Of a stretch of DNA of 64,000 nt, positions 44,973 through 54,424 are shown one piece after another. The notes beneath the pieces are model-generated. The model did not search any database and was not told the origin of the DNA. It saw only the letters and a list, made by a program, of their open reading frames with translations. Position 1 is the stretch's first letter. Every line of letters begins with the position of its first letter. Source of the DNA: Paraburkholderia acidicola (GTDB lineage: Bacteria; Pseudomonadota; Gammaproteobacteria; Burkholderiales; Burkholderiaceae); assembly GCF_002362315.1 (NCBI RefSeq), contig NZ_MTZV01000001.1, positions 310,001 through 374,000 on the forward strand. The letters are read 5' to 3'. The translations under genes were made by a program, and so were the position numbers.

Positions 44973-45785
44973 TCACGACGCGGTCCGCACCGGCCGGCGC
45001 ACCTGCCGCACCAGCACCACAGCGACGACCAGCGCCAGCAGCACATAGATGCCATCGACCGCGATCAGCGATAGCATGCGCGCCTGAAACAGCGTGGCGG
45101 GCAACTCGATCAGCGCGTGTAGGGCGATCGCGAGCGGCAAGGTACCACGCCAGCCCGCCCGCACCCCGCGCCACATCAGCACCGACAGTCCGATCTGGAA
45201 CGCCAGCGCGGCAAGCCGCTCGAGCACGAAGATGCCGCTCATCATCGGCGACAAGGTGGCGAGCACCAGGTGCACACGCACCATCGAATCGCTCGGCAGG
45301 TTTGTCAGATGCTCGTCGAGCTGGCCGCGATTCGCGAGCACTGCGAAGACGATCCATTGAAACTGCACCAGCACGCCGACGAGCCACGCTTCCGCGCCGC
45401 CGTGACCGATGCCGTAGGCCAGCGCGCGTCCGTCCGACGACGGATCGGCGGCCGGTGTGCCGCGCGCGGCACGCTGCCACATCATCCGCATCGCGATGAA
45501 ACGCCCGACCTCTTCACAGACGCCGGCTATCAGTGCGCCGTACACGACGAACGTCAGCGGGTGCGTGAGCCACCCGGCGGTCGTCGCGTTCATGCCGAGC
45601 ACGTAGTCGTTCACCGCGCGCTCGACCACCATCGCAAACAGCGCAAACACCGCAATGCCGGCGATCGTATCGCGCCGGTTGAATACGAATGTGCGCGTCC
45701 AGCGGCGATACAGGACGACCGGCAGAGCCGCGACAAACAGCGTGGCAAGCGAGAGACAGATAAGCGTGAGCGGTGCGACGACCAT
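44973..45785 (-). CDS. YhfC-family intramembrane glutamic protease
   Basis: 270 residues with about seven to eight membrane segments. The catalytic-type motifs of the CPBP/YhfC clan are present: CEEVGRF (paired Glu), AYGIGHGGAEAWL (His/Glu) and ALHALIELP (His). Related proteins cleave within the membrane. The target is unknown. It is upstream of, and probably co-transcribed with, the small gene at 44575-44940. Confidence 0.78.
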   Translation of the reverse strand: MVVAPLTLICLSLATLFVAALPVVLYRRWTRTFVFNRRDTIAGIAVFALFAMVVERAVNDYVLGMNATTAGWLTHPLTFVVYGALIAGVCEEVGRFIAMRMMWQRAARGTPAADPSSDGRALAYGIGHGGAEAWLVGVLVQFQWIVFAVLANRGQLDEHLTNLPSDSMVRVHLVLATLSPMMSGIFVLERLAALAFQIGLSVLMWRGVRAGWRGTLPLAIALHALIELPATLFQARMLSLIAVDGIYVLLALVVAVVLVRQVRRPVRTAS

Positions 45786-45856
45786 GAGTTTCCTTGCAGT
45801 GACGGGCGAACAGGCGGCGCGTGTTCAACGTGCGCCGCAACCCGAATGATCGCAGA

Positions 45857-46891
45857 TCAGCGCGCGGTCGAGGCGCGCACGATCAATTCGCCGGGCAAAA
45901 GGCAGTCGCGCGCGGGCGCATTGCCGCCTTCGATCCGTTCATGCAGGAACTCGACAGCGCGATAGCCGATCGCGTAAGTCGGCTGGCGAATCGCCGTGAC
46001 GCCGGCGAGTTCGGCCCACTCCGGATCGTCGACGGACAGCAGCGCGACGCGCTCGGTCCAGCGCGGACCGTGCCGCTGGTTCAGATGCAGCGCGATACGC
46101 AGCGCGACCGGCGCGTTCGCCGCAAATAGTGCGAGGCGATCCGATGCGGTGTCGATCGTGCGATCGAGCGTGGCGAGTGTATGGGCGGCGCTGGCGTCGT
46201 CCGACAGGTCGAGCACCATCGTTTCGCCGTGTACTTCACCGGCGAAGCGGCTCAGCGTTTCATGGAAAGCGGCCTCGCGCAGGCGCCGCGAACTGACCTG
46301 CTCATACGGCTGGACCACGAAGCGGATATCGGTGAAGCCGCGCTCCAGCAGATGCTGCGTTCCGCGGGTCGCCGCATCGACATTGTCGAGGCCGACCATA
46401 TCGGCGGCGAGCCCTTCCACGGTCCGGTCGACGAGTACGGCGGGAATACCGCCACCCGCCGGCCGCAGCGTGTCTTCGCTCACGCCAAGCGCATTGACGA
46501 TTACGCCTTCGACCCGGTACGTCGTGAGCAACTGCAGGAAGCGCCGCTCCATCTCGACTTCGTTCGCGGCGTGACAGATCAGCGGCATGTAGCCGAGCGC
46601 ACTGCACGCCGCTTCGACGCCTTGCAGCACTTCGACCGAATACGGATTCGTCAGATCGGCGAGCAGCATGCCGATCAGGCGGTTACGGCCGCGCTTCAGG
46701 CCGCGTGCCATCTGGTTCGGCTGATAGTCGAGACGCTCGATCGCTGCGGCGATGCGCGTGCGCATGTCGGCGGACAGTACGCTCATCTCGCCGTTCAGAT
46801 AGCGCGAGATGCTGGTCTTGCCGGTGCCGGCTTCGCGCGCGACGTCGCTGATCGTCGCGGGCCTCTGCCGGCCAGCGGACGATCCGCTCAT
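45857..46891 (-). CDS. ptxS: LacI-family repressor of ketogluconate use (PtxS-like)
   Basis: 344 residues. The LacI helix-turn-helix is at 13-35 (ISDVAREAGTGKTSISRYLNG). The effector domain has RLIGMLLADLTNPYSVEV and LSVDDPEWAELAGV. It is the last gene of the kgu cluster and overlaps kguD by 4 bases. The likely site is the perfect palindrome before kguE, close to the published PtxS consensus TGAAACCGGTTTCA of Pseudomonas. The ligand there is 2-ketogluconate. Confidence 0.85.
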   Translation of the reverse strand: MSGSSAGRQRPATISDVAREAGTGKTSISRYLNGEMSVLSADMRTRIAAAIERLDYQPNQMARGLKRGRNRLIGMLLADLTNPYSVEVLQGVEAACSALGYMPLICHAANEVEMERRFLQLLTTYRVEGVIVNALGVSEDTLRPAGGGIPAVLVDRTVEGLAADMVGLDNVDAATRGTQHLLERGFTDIRFVVQPYEQVSSRRLREAAFHETLSRFAGEVHGETMVLDLSDDASAAHTLATLDRTIDTASDRLALFAANAPVALRIALHLNQRHGPRWTERVALLSVDDPEWAELAGVTAIRQPTYAIGYRAVEFLHERIEGGNAPARDCLLPGELIVRASTAR

Positions 46892-47862
46892 CGACCGAGC
46901 ACGTCGCGGTTGACGACGTTGTGTGTCAGCGTGCCGGCCAGCGCCGCCACCAGGTTTTCGGCGGCGCAGCGTGCCATCGCGTGACGCGTTTCGTGTGTCG
47001 CGGAGCCGATGTGCGGCAGCGCGACCACGTTGTGCAGTTTCAGTAGCGGTGAATCGGCGGCGAGCGGTTCGTGTGCGAACACGTCGAGCCCCGCGCCATG
47101 GATCGTGCCCGCCTGGAGCGCGTCAATCAGCGCGGCTTCGTCGACGGTCGCGCCGCGCGACGCATTGATCAGGATCGCGCTCTTCTTCATCGCGCGCAGT
47201 TGCGCGGCGCCAATCAGATGATGTGTCTCAGGCGTGAGCGGTACCTGCAGGCAGACGAAGTCCGATACGGCCAGCAGCTCCGACAGTTCGACGCGGCGCG
47301 CGCCATACGTTTCTTCTGCGACCGGGTTCGCGCTGCGATTCGTGTATAGCACCTGCATGTTGAAGCCAAGCGCCGCGCGCCGTGCAACTGCGCCGCCGAT
47401 CCGCCCCAGCCCGACGATGCCGAGCGTCTTGCCCTGCACGTCGACGCCGAAGTGACCCGGGCCGATGCTGCGCTGCCAGTGGCCGGCCTTCACCCAGTCG
47501 GCCAGTTCGACGACCCGGCGCGCCGTTGCGAGTATCAGCGAGAACACTGTGTCGGCGGTCGATTCGGTCAGTACGTCGGGCGTGTTCGCCAGCAGGATGC
47601 CGCGCCGCGTGAGATCGGCGACATCGAAATTGTCGAAGCCGACTGAAATTGTCGATAGCGCTTTCAGTCGGGTCGCGCCTTCGAGCATCGATGCATCGAT
47701 CTTTACGCTCGCACCGATCGCACCATCGGCGTCGCGCAGTGCCGCAACGAATGCATCATGCGTATCGCGTGATGAGGTATCGATCTGCACGACTTCGAGG
47801 TGGTCGCGCAGATAGGCGAGCACATCGTCGGGCAATGGTTTGTAGGCAACGATCTTTTTCAT
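46888..47862 (-). CDS. kguD: 2-ketogluconate(-6-P) reductase, D-2-hydroxyacid dehydrogenase family
   Basis: 324 residues. D-isomer hydroxyacid dehydrogenase fold: NAD(P) loop GLGRIGGAVARRAA, catalytic Arg in NASRGATVDEAAL, and His/Glu near HEPLAADSPLLKLHNVVALPHIGSAT. In the kgu pathway it reduces 2-keto-6-phosphogluconate to 6-phosphogluconate. A GhrB-type glyoxylate/gluconate reductase is an alternative by sequence alone. Its ATG shares one base with the transporter stop, so translation is coupled. Confidence 0.87.
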   Translation of the reverse strand: MKKIVAYKPLPDDVLAYLRDHLEVVQIDTSSRDTHDAFVAALRDADGAIGASVKIDASMLEGATRLKALSTISVGFDNFDVADLTRRGILLANTPDVLTESTADTVFSLILATARRVVELADWVKAGHWQRSIGPGHFGVDVQGKTLGIVGLGRIGGAVARRAALGFNMQVLYTNRSANPVAEETYGARRVELSELLAVSDFVCLQVPLTPETHHLIGAAQLRAMKKSAILINASRGATVDEAALIDALQAGTIHGAGLDVFAHEPLAADSPLLKLHNVVALPHIGSATHETRHAMARCAAENLVAALAGTLTHNVVNRDVLGR

Positions 47863-49148
47863 CAGCTTCCTTTCCCGTGAAGAGGCGTGGCGAGCGTACG
47901 TACCGCTGGGCTCTGCGGCTTCACTGCCAGCGTGAAGATTACCGCCGCGACGAGCGCGACGCTCATGAACGCATACGATGCCGCCGGTGTTCCGGTTGCG
48001 CCGTTCAGGTAACCGACCACATACGAACCGACGAACGAACCGAGCGCGCCCATGCTGTTGATCAGTGCCATTGCGCCGCCGGCGACGTTCTTCGGCAGCA
48101 GCTCCGGCACGATCGCAAAGAACGGCCCGTACGGCGCGTACATCGCCGCGCCCGCGATGACCAGCAGCGCATATGAGAGCCAGAAATGCGTCGTGCCCAA
48201 CGCATATGAGGCGGCAAACGCGACCGCGCCCACCAGCAGGAACGGCCAGACGAAGGCTTTGCGGCGATCGAGTTTATCCGATGCCCACGACACGACGAGC
48301 ATCGCGATCGTCGCGGCCAGGTACGGCAATGCCGACAGCCAGCCGGTCTCGACCATGCCGAGTGTCGAACCGTTCTTGAGGATCGACGGGAGCCACAGCA
48401 CGAAACCGTAGACACCGATGCTCCAGCAAAAATATTGCGCGCACAACTTGATCACTGCCGGCGAGCGGAACGCCTCGCCGTAGTTGCGCACCGGTTTGAT
48501 GGCGGCCTGTTCCGCGCGCAGTGCGGCGTCCAGCGCGTCCTTGTCCGCGCGCGTGAGCCACGATACCTGCGCGGGCTTGTCCTTCACGATGAACCACCAG
48601 CACACCGCCCACACCACGGCCGGCGCGCCTTCGGCGATAAACATGTGGCGCCAGCCGAACGAATGCACGAGGTAGCCGGACACGACCGACATCCACAGCA
48701 CGGTGACCGGATTGCCGAGAATCAGGAAGGTGTTTGCGCGCGAACGCTCCTGTTTGGTGAACCAGTTGCTGATAAAAATCAGCATCGCCGGCATCACTGC
48801 CGCTTCGACGACACCGAGCAGGAAGCGAATCACCATCAGCGACGGCACATTGCTGACGACGCCCGTCAGCGACGCACAGCCGCCCCACAGGATCAGACTC
48901 CAGAACACCAGCTTCTTCACACTGCGACGTTCGGCGTAGATCGCGCCCGGAATCTGGAAGAAGAAGTAGCCGAGGAAAAACAGCGCACCGATCAGCGACG
49001 CGAGTCCCTTGCCGATACCGAGGTCCTGGTTGATGCCCGCCGCGGACGCGAAGCCGAAGTTCGCGCGGTCGAGATACGCAAGACTGTAGGTGATGAACAC
49101 GATCGGCATGATCGTCCACCAGCGACGCACGGCGAGCGATGAGGTCAT
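47862..49148 (-). CDS. kguT: 2-ketogluconate transporter, MFS anion:cation symporter type
   Basis: 428 residues and twelve segments. ACS-family marks are YLDRANFGFASAAGINQDLG near the N-terminus, GALFFLGYFFFQIPGAIYAERR and RFLLGVVEAAVMPAMLIFISNWF. It takes up 2-ketogluconate with protons. It lies between the kinase and the reductase genes. Its substrate assignment rests on the operon and on family likeness. Confidence 0.87.
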   Translation of the reverse strand: MTSSLAVRRWWTIMPIVFITYSLAYLDRANFGFASAAGINQDLGIGKGLASLIGALFFLGYFFFQIPGAIYAERRSVKKLVFWSLILWGGCASLTGVVSNVPSLMVIRFLLGVVEAAVMPAMLIFISNWFTKQERSRANTFLILGNPVTVLWMSVVSGYLVHSFGWRHMFIAEGAPAVVWAVCWWFIVKDKPAQVSWLTRADKDALDAALRAEQAAIKPVRNYGEAFRSPAVIKLCAQYFCWSIGVYGFVLWLPSILKNGSTLGMVETGWLSALPYLAATIAMLVVSWASDKLDRRKAFVWPFLLVGAVAFAASYALGTTHFWLSYALLVIAGAAMYAPYGPFFAIVPELLPKNVAGGAMALINSMGALGSFVGSYVVGYLNGATGTPAASYAFMSVALVAAVIFTLAVKPQSPAVRTLATPLHGKGS

Positions 49149-49247
49149 GGGGTTGTCTCCTGGTTCTGATGTCCGGGTACGACGGACGCGGGTATCGCGA
49201 AGCTGTCGTGAAAGCGCTGGACTAGGCGATGCAAATCACGCCGCGCC

Positions 49248-50282
49248 TCATCCCGCCGTTGCCGGTGCCGTCGGGTTGCCGTTGTGACGATCGTCCGCGC
49301 GTTCGAGCGCGTCGAGTTGTGCCCGCGTCGGCAAGCCCTCGGAATCGCCGATCACCTGGATCGCGAGGCCGCCGATGCGGTTGCCGCGCGCCACTGCATC
49401 GGGCAGCGCCCGGCCTTCGAGCAGCGCGCTGACCACGCCGACCGCAAAGCCATCGCCGGCGCCCACGGTATCGACGACATTCGCGACCGGCTGCGCGGCA
49501 ACCGTGCCGGTGCGTTCGGCGGTGCGGTAATACGCACCCTGCGGGCCGAGCTTCACAATCACGCCACGTGCGCCGCGGTCGAGATAGAAACGGGCGATAT
49601 CGTCGGGACTCGTGTAGCCGGTCAGGATCTCGCCTTCACCGATGCCCGGCAACACCCAGTCGGCCAGCAAGGCCAGCGCATTCAACCCCTCGACCATCGC
49701 GGCGCGCGACGGCCAGAGCGTCGGACGCAGGTTCGGATCGAATGAAATCGTCTTGCCTGCGGCGCGCATTTCGTGTGCCAGATGAAATGCGAGTTCGCAC
49801 GATGAGGCGGAGATGGCGGGTGCGACACCGGTCAGATGCAGATGGCGGGCGCCGAGGACATAGTCGGCGGCGTAGTCGGCGAGCGACAGATGACTCGCCG
49901 CCGAGCCCTTGCGGAAGTACTCAATGCTCGGATCGCTGCCGTCGTCGTTCTTTGATTTGAGCTGGAAGCCAGTCGGATAGCGGTCGTCGGTTGTCACGCA
50001 GCGTTGATCGATGCCTTCGTGACGCAGCGTCTCGCGCACGTATTCGCCGAACGAATCGCGGCCGACGCGGCTCATCCAGCCGACCTTGAAACCGAGCCGC
50101 GCGAGACCGATCGCCACGTTCAGGTCGGCACCGGCGATCCGCTTCGTGAACTGGCCGACACCGGCGAGCGGGCCGGGCTCGGTTGCGACGAACAATGCCA
50201 TCGCTTCGCCGTAGGTGACGATATCGAGTGTCGAGGTCATGGTGTCTTGTGGCGAGTGCTGGGTATCGGGTGTTTGCGTCAT
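49248..50282 (-). CDS. kguK: 2-ketogluconate kinase (PfkB family)
   Basis: 344 residues; an in-frame ATG at 50240 (MTSTLDIVTYGEAM) gives 330 and may be the true start. PfkB marks are RIAGADLNVAIGLARLGF and the C-terminal DTVGAGDGFAVGVVSALLEG with the catalytic Asp. In this pathway it phosphorylates 2-ketogluconate at O6. A KDG kinase is similar in sequence, but the operon favours KguK. Confidence 0.86.
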   Translation of the reverse strand: MTQTPDTQHSPQDTMTSTLDIVTYGEAMALFVATEPGPLAGVGQFTKRIAGADLNVAIGLARLGFKVGWMSRVGRDSFGEYVRETLRHEGIDQRCVTTDDRYPTGFQLKSKNDDGSDPSIEYFRKGSAASHLSLADYAADYVLGARHLHLTGVAPAISASSCELAFHLAHEMRAAGKTISFDPNLRPTLWPSRAAMVEGLNALALLADWVLPGIGEGEILTGYTSPDDIARFYLDRGARGVIVKLGPQGAYYRTAERTGTVAAQPVANVVDTVGAGDGFAVGVVSALLEGRALPDAVARGNRIGGLAIQVIGDSEGLPTRAQLDALERADDRHNGNPTAPATAG

Positions 50283-50390
50283 GGTCTGCTTTGCTTCGTT
50301 GTCTGCTTCGTTCTCTGCTGATTGTCCGCTCGGTTATGCGCCCGGCTGCGTGCTTGACTGCCTGCTTGAGCGTCCGTCTGAGCGCGTACG

Positions 50391-51155
50391 TTATGCCTCA
50401 CCCAACCACGTAACGTAATGCGCCGCGTCGGCCGCGAGCCGGCTCGTATCGAATGGAAATTCGATGCCGCGCGGCACGGTGCGCGGCAACAGCGGCAGCA
50501 CGGCGGCGAAGACGGGATCGTCAGCGGCCGGTGCGGCAGCGAAGCGGCGCGCGCCCTCGCCCTTCACCGCCTTGCAATGGACATACTCGACGTGCTGCGC
50601 CAGCTGGTGCGCGGCTTCAACCGGCTGTTCGCCCGGCCATTGCCAGTTGCCGATGTCGAACGTCATGCCGATCAACCCAGCGTGTCCGCTGCAGGCAAGC
50701 GCATCGAACAATCCATTGAATTGCGCAAGCGCGCCGCCCTCCTTCAACTGACCGTTCTCGACCACAAGACGCGTACGCGCTCCGTCGAGGCATGCGGCCA
50801 ACGCGTCGCCGGCCGCATCGCCGGAAAAGCCGCCTAGCTGCAGTTTGACGAAGCGCGCACCGAGCGCATGCGCTTCGTCGCGAGCCAGCGAGAGCGCCGC
50901 TGCATCGAGCGTGCCGTGCGGCGTATAGAGCGTCGCAGGCGTCGAATAGACTGACCACATGCCGAGTTCGTCGATCGCGGCGCCCAGCGCGCGCAACGCC
51001 TGCGGCGCGGCATCCGCCTCCGAAGCAAACAGCTCACGACGCACTTCGAACCCCGCCGCGCCAGCCTCCGAGGCAGCCGCCAGCCACGCCCGATGACCGT
51101 CGCGCCGCACGGCATCCACGCCGAACGCGCTCGCGACAATAACGACTTCCGTCAT
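50391..51155 (-). CDS. kguE: Sugar phosphate isomerase/epimerase-type protein of the kgu operon
   Basis: 254 residues of the AP-endonuclease-like TIM-barrel family. Metal-ligand stretches are RLVVENGQL, MTFDIGNWQW and YVHCKAVKGEGARRF. In Pseudomonas kguE is the first gene of the ketogluconate operon. Its exact reaction is not firmly known. It is first here too, starting 35 bases downstream of the PtxS-type palindrome. Confidence 0.82.
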   Translation of the reverse strand: MTEVVIVASAFGVDAVRRDGHRAWLAAASEAGAAGFEVRRELFASEADAAPQALRALGAAIDELGMWSVYSTPATLYTPHGTLDAAALSLARDEAHALGARFVKLQLGGFSGDAAGDALAACLDGARTRLVVENGQLKEGGALAQFNGLFDALACSGHAGLIGMTFDIGNWQWPGEQPVEAAHQLAQHVEYVHCKAVKGEGARRFAAAPAADDPVFAAVLPLLPRTVPRGIEFPFDTSRLAADAAHYVTWLGEA

Positions 51156-51189
51156 GTCAAAAATCCCTTTTCGCACCGTTTTCGGCAAA

Positions 51190-51203
51190 TGGAACCGGTT
51201 CCA
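51190..51203. promoter_or_regulatory. PtxS-type operator of the kgu operon
   Basis: Perfect 14-bp palindrome TGGAACCGGTTCCA, differing at only two symmetric positions from the known Pseudomonas PtxS site. It is 35 bases before the kguE ATG, where it would block the promoter. Confidence 0.85.
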
Positions 51204-51286
51204 AAAGCATTTTGAAAAAAAGCGCAAAGCGCTAGTTGGGACGAATGATGCGCCTCGCCAGCATGGCGAACCATCGTGGTAATCCC

Positions 51287-52198
51287 CTATCCGGCCGATG
51301 AACCGTGCTCCGCCATGCACAGCTCGAGAAAGCGCTGCGCGACACGCGACGGCGCGCTGGCGTGCGGCAACAGGATCGAGAACCGGCGCGTGCAGGGTTC
51401 CGGCGCCAGCGAAACGAGACACAGCGCAGCGTCCTCGTGACGCATCGACATCGCCGAGACGAAACCGATGCCCATGCCCGCGCGCACCGCCTCCTTCACG
51501 CCCTCGACCCCAGCGATTTCGAGCGCGACGCGCATCGGCGCCGCCGCCCGCGCAAAAGCCCGTTCGATGACCTGTCGCACGCCTGAGCCCGCCTCGCGCA
51601 GAACCAGCGGCCACGCACCGAGTTCGGCAAGCGTCGCGCGGCGCGGCCCCTGCGGGTCACCGCCCTGCACGAGCGGGTGCGAGCGCGGCATGATCGCGAC
51701 GATCTCGTCCTCGCGCCATGGGTGAACCGCCGTATCGAGCGGCAGATCCGAGCCGACCGGCCCTTCGATCAACGCGATATCGACCGAAGCGAGCGCGGCG
51801 ACGATCTCGGAGGTATTGCCGTCGGCGGTATGCAGCGTAACGTCGGGATAGCGCTGATGAAAATCGGCGATCAGATAAGGCAGCAGGTAACTGGCTGGCG
51901 TCGTGCTCGCCCCGATGCGCAGCGTGCCGCGCTCCATGCCGCGCAATGCGTCGCGATAAGCGTGAGCCTGCCGCCAGGTGTCGCGCAGATGCGCGGCATA
52001 GGTGGCCAGTTGCTCGCCGGTCGGCGTCAGACGCACGCCACGCCCTTCCCGCTGGTACAGCGGCTCGCCGAATTCTTCCTGCAGCAGACGCAGTTGCCCC
52101 GACACCGCCGGCTGCGACAGATGCAGTGTCTCTGCCGCGCGGCTGATGTTGCGGTGCTCGGCTACGGCGGCGAAAGTTATCAGCTGATCAGGGGTCAT
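51287..52198 (-). CDS. LysR-family regulator, YeiE-like
   Basis: 303 residues. Its helix-turn-helix is near the N-terminus (AEHRNISRAAETLHLSQPAVSGQLRLLQEEF). The effector domain includes RIGASTTPASYLLPYLIADFHQRYPDV. It is divergent from the YeiH-type exporter across 120 bases, the arrangement known for YeiE/YeiH in enterobacteria, where the ligand is sulfite. That ligand here is inference. Confidence 0.87.
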   Translation of the reverse strand: MTPDQLITFAAVAEHRNISRAAETLHLSQPAVSGQLRLLQEEFGEPLYQREGRGVRLTPTGEQLATYAAHLRDTWRQAHAYRDALRGMERGTLRIGASTTPASYLLPYLIADFHQRYPDVTLHTADGNTSEIVAALASVDIALIEGPVGSDLPLDTAVHPWREDEIVAIMPRSHPLVQGGDPQGPRRATLAELGAWPLVLREAGSGVRQVIERAFARAAAPMRVALEIAGVEGVKEAVRAGMGIGFVSAMSMRHEDAALCLVSLAPEPCTRRFSILLPHASAPSRVAQRFLELCMAEHGSSAG

Positions 52199-52227
52199 GA
52201 GATAGAAATATCAGATTTATCGATATC

Positions 52228-52238
52228 TTACGTCGTAA
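52228..52238. promoter_or_regulatory. Candidate operator between the LysR and YeiH genes
   Basis: TTACG-T-CGTAA inverted repeat at the centre of the divergent gap, with AT-rich flanks carrying ATCGATAT. Suited to a LysR recognition site; the binder is inferred. Confidence 0.45.
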
Positions 52239-52318
52239 ATGACGATTTCTCATACCGATATATCCAAATTAGGATTAGGCCATCGCGTCGAAATCGCTTT
52301 ATTCGAAGGCCATCTGCC

Positions 52319-53419
52319 ATGTCCACCGTTCATGTACACGCCGTCCCCAGCGCCGCCTCGTCGACGCGCGGTCACCTCAACGGCATCCTCTTCGTCGCGC
52401 TGTTCGCGGCGGCCGTCACGCGCATCGCGCAACTGCCGGCGATCGCCGGACTTGGACTGAGCCCGCTGATCGTCGGCATCGTTGCCGGAGCGATCTACGG
52501 CAACGCGTTGCGCGACGGTATGCCCGAGAGCTGGGCAGCCGGCGTCAATTTTTCGGCACGCAGGCTGTTGCGAATCGCCGTGGCGTTCTTTGGTCTGCGG
52601 GTCAGTCTGCAGGAGATTGCTCAGGTCGGACTGCCGGGTCTGACGGAGTCGGTACTGATCGTGGTCAGCACGCTCGTCGTCGGCACGTGGGCTGGCATGA
52701 AGCTGATGAAGCTCGATCGCGACACAGCGTTGCTTACCGCCGCCGGCAGCGCGATCTGCGGTGCCGCCGCGGTGCTCGCCTTCGAGTCGACGCTGCAGTC
52801 CAAACCGCATAAGAGTGCGATGGCGGTCGGTAGCGTCGTGCTGTTCGGCACGCTGTCGATGTTTCTCTACCCGGCTCTTTATCGCGCCGGCTGGCTGCAC
52901 CTCGACACGCTCGGCGCGGGCCTCTTTTTCGGCGGCACGATTCATGAGGTCGCCCAGGTGGTTGGCGCTGCGGCGAACGTGAGCCCGGAGGCCACGCATA
53001 TCGCAACGATCGTGAAGATGACGCGGGTCATGCTGCTGGTGCCTGTGCTGCTGGTCATCGGTCTCTGGCTGAACCGCTCGGCTCGCGGTACGAATGACAC
53101 AAACGGCATGAGCAGCGCGAGCGGCGAGCACGGCGCACATGCAGCACGCAAACTAGCCGTACCCTGGTTCGCCCTCGGTTTCCTCGCGATGGTCGTCGTC
53201 AACTCGCTGCACGTTCTCCCTGCCCCAGCCACACAAACGATCAACACGCTCGACACCTTCGCACTGACGATGGCCATGACCGCCCTCGGCATCGAAACGC
53301 GCCTCTCGCAGATCCGCCAGGCAGGTCCGCGTGCGCTGACCACTGGGTTGATCCTCTACGTATGGTTGACGGTTGGCGGACTGGGTATCACATGGGCTGT
53401 CGAGCGCCTTTTCGCGTAG
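52319..53419 (+). CDS. YeiH-type putative sulfate exporter family protein
   Basis: 366 residues with about ten membrane segments of the UPF0324/YeiH family. Typical stretches are LGLSPLIVGIVAGAIYGN, FFGLRVSLQEIAQVGLPGL, GSAICGAAAVLAFE and GLFFGGTIHEVAQVVGAA. Start ATG 52319. The transported solute is unproven; the family name refers to a sulfate-export proposal. A hairpin follows at 53458. Confidence 0.87.
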   Translation: MSTVHVHAVPSAASSTRGHLNGILFVALFAAAVTRIAQLPAIAGLGLSPLIVGIVAGAIYGNALRDGMPESWAAGVNFSARRLLRIAVAFFGLRVSLQEIAQVGLPGLTESVLIVVSTLVVGTWAGMKLMKLDRDTALLTAAGSAICGAAAVLAFESTLQSKPHKSAMAVGSVVLFGTLSMFLYPALYRAGWLHLDTLGAGLFFGGTIHEVAQVVGAAANVSPEATHIATIVKMTRVMLLVPVLLVIGLWLNRSARGTNDTNGMSSASGEHGAHAARKLAVPWFALGFLAMVVVNSLHVLPAPATQTINTLDTFALTMAMTALGIETRLSQIRQAGPRALTTGLILYVWLTVGGLGITWAVERLFA

Positions 53420-53457
53420 ACCCAACCCCTGCGGCCGGCCTCGCCCGGCACGCCCGC

Positions 53458-53489
53458 AGCCCCGCCGATGGCGGGGCTTCTGCGCTTTT
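53458..53489 (+). terminator. Terminator-like hairpin after the YeiH gene
   Basis: AGCCCCGCC (53458-53466), loop GAT, GGCGGGGCT (53470-53478): a perfect 9-bp stem 39 bases after the stop. A weak TCTGCGCTTTT tail follows. Confidence 0.6.
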
Positions 53490-53578
53490 ACGCGAGCCGG
53501 TGTGCGCCGATGCGTTGCGCGCGCGGCATACTTCATGCTCGCCCGATGTACACACACAGCCTCAGCAAGGACCGATCG

Positions 53579-54316
53579 ATGACCTACCGACTCTACTACT
53601 GGGATGGCCTGCAGGGCCGCGGCGAATTCGTGCGGCTCGCACTGGAGGAAGCCGGCGCCGACTACGTCGAAGTGGCACGTGGCGACGAAGCGGCCGGCCT
53701 CGGCACTGGCGCGATGATGGCGCGGCTAGGCAGCAAGGACGAAACGCATCCGCCGTTCGCACCACCGTTTCTGCAGGACGGCGAGCTGATCGTGTCGCAG
53801 ACCGCGAACATCCTCTTTTACCTCGGCCCGAAGCTTGGTCTCGCACCACGCGACGAAGGTCTGCGCTTCATCGCGAACGGCCTGCAGCTGACCATCGCCG
53901 ACATGGTCACCGAAGCGCACGACACGCATCATCCGCTCGCGAGCAACCTCTACTACGAGGACCAGAAAGACGCCGCGAAAATACGGGCAAGCGATTTCAT
54001 CGATCACCGCATACCGAAGTTCATGCGCTACTTCGAGCGGGTGATAAAACAGAATCCCGCCAGCGAAGACTTCCTGGTCGGCGATGCGCTGACCTATGTC
54101 GACCTGTCGATGTTTCAGCTGATCGACGGATTGATGTACGCGTTTCCGCGCGCGACAAAGCGTTTCGGCACGCAGTATCCAAAGCTTGCAGCCCTGTACG
54201 CCCGGGTTATCGCACGGCCGCGGATCGCCGCCTATCTCGCCTCCGACCGGCGGCTTCCACACAACGAGGCGTGCGTCTTCCGGCACTACCCGGAACTCGA
54301 CAAGACGGCACGCTAG
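53579..54316 (+). CDS. Glutathione S-transferase, sigma/pi-like
   Basis: 245 residues from ATG 53579 preceded by AAGGA; an in-frame ATG at 53546 is an alternative. The N-terminal Tyr in YRLYYWDGLQGRGEFVRLALEEAG marks the Tyr-type GST group. PPFAPPFLQDGELIVSQTANIL contains the cis-Pro and glutathione contact. A helical C-terminal half follows with DFLVGDALTYVDLSMFQL. A single gene, substrate unknown. Confidence 0.87.
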   Translation: MTYRLYYWDGLQGRGEFVRLALEEAGADYVEVARGDEAAGLGTGAMMARLGSKDETHPPFAPPFLQDGELIVSQTANILFYLGPKLGLAPRDEGLRFIANGLQLTIADMVTEAHDTHHPLASNLYYEDQKDAAKIRASDFIDHRIPKFMRYFERVIKQNPASEDFLVGDALTYVDLSMFQLIDGLMYAFPRATKRFGTQYPKLAALYARVIARPRIAAYLASDRRLPHNEACVFRHYPELDKTAR

Positions 54317-54424
54317 CGCGCTGGCGCATCGTCGCGGACGCGATTAACGACTGTAGCGACGCGCAACCCGTGTCGCTGCGGGCATACTCGACGGCGCCCT
54401 CGCACGCATTACGCGCCTTGCGCG

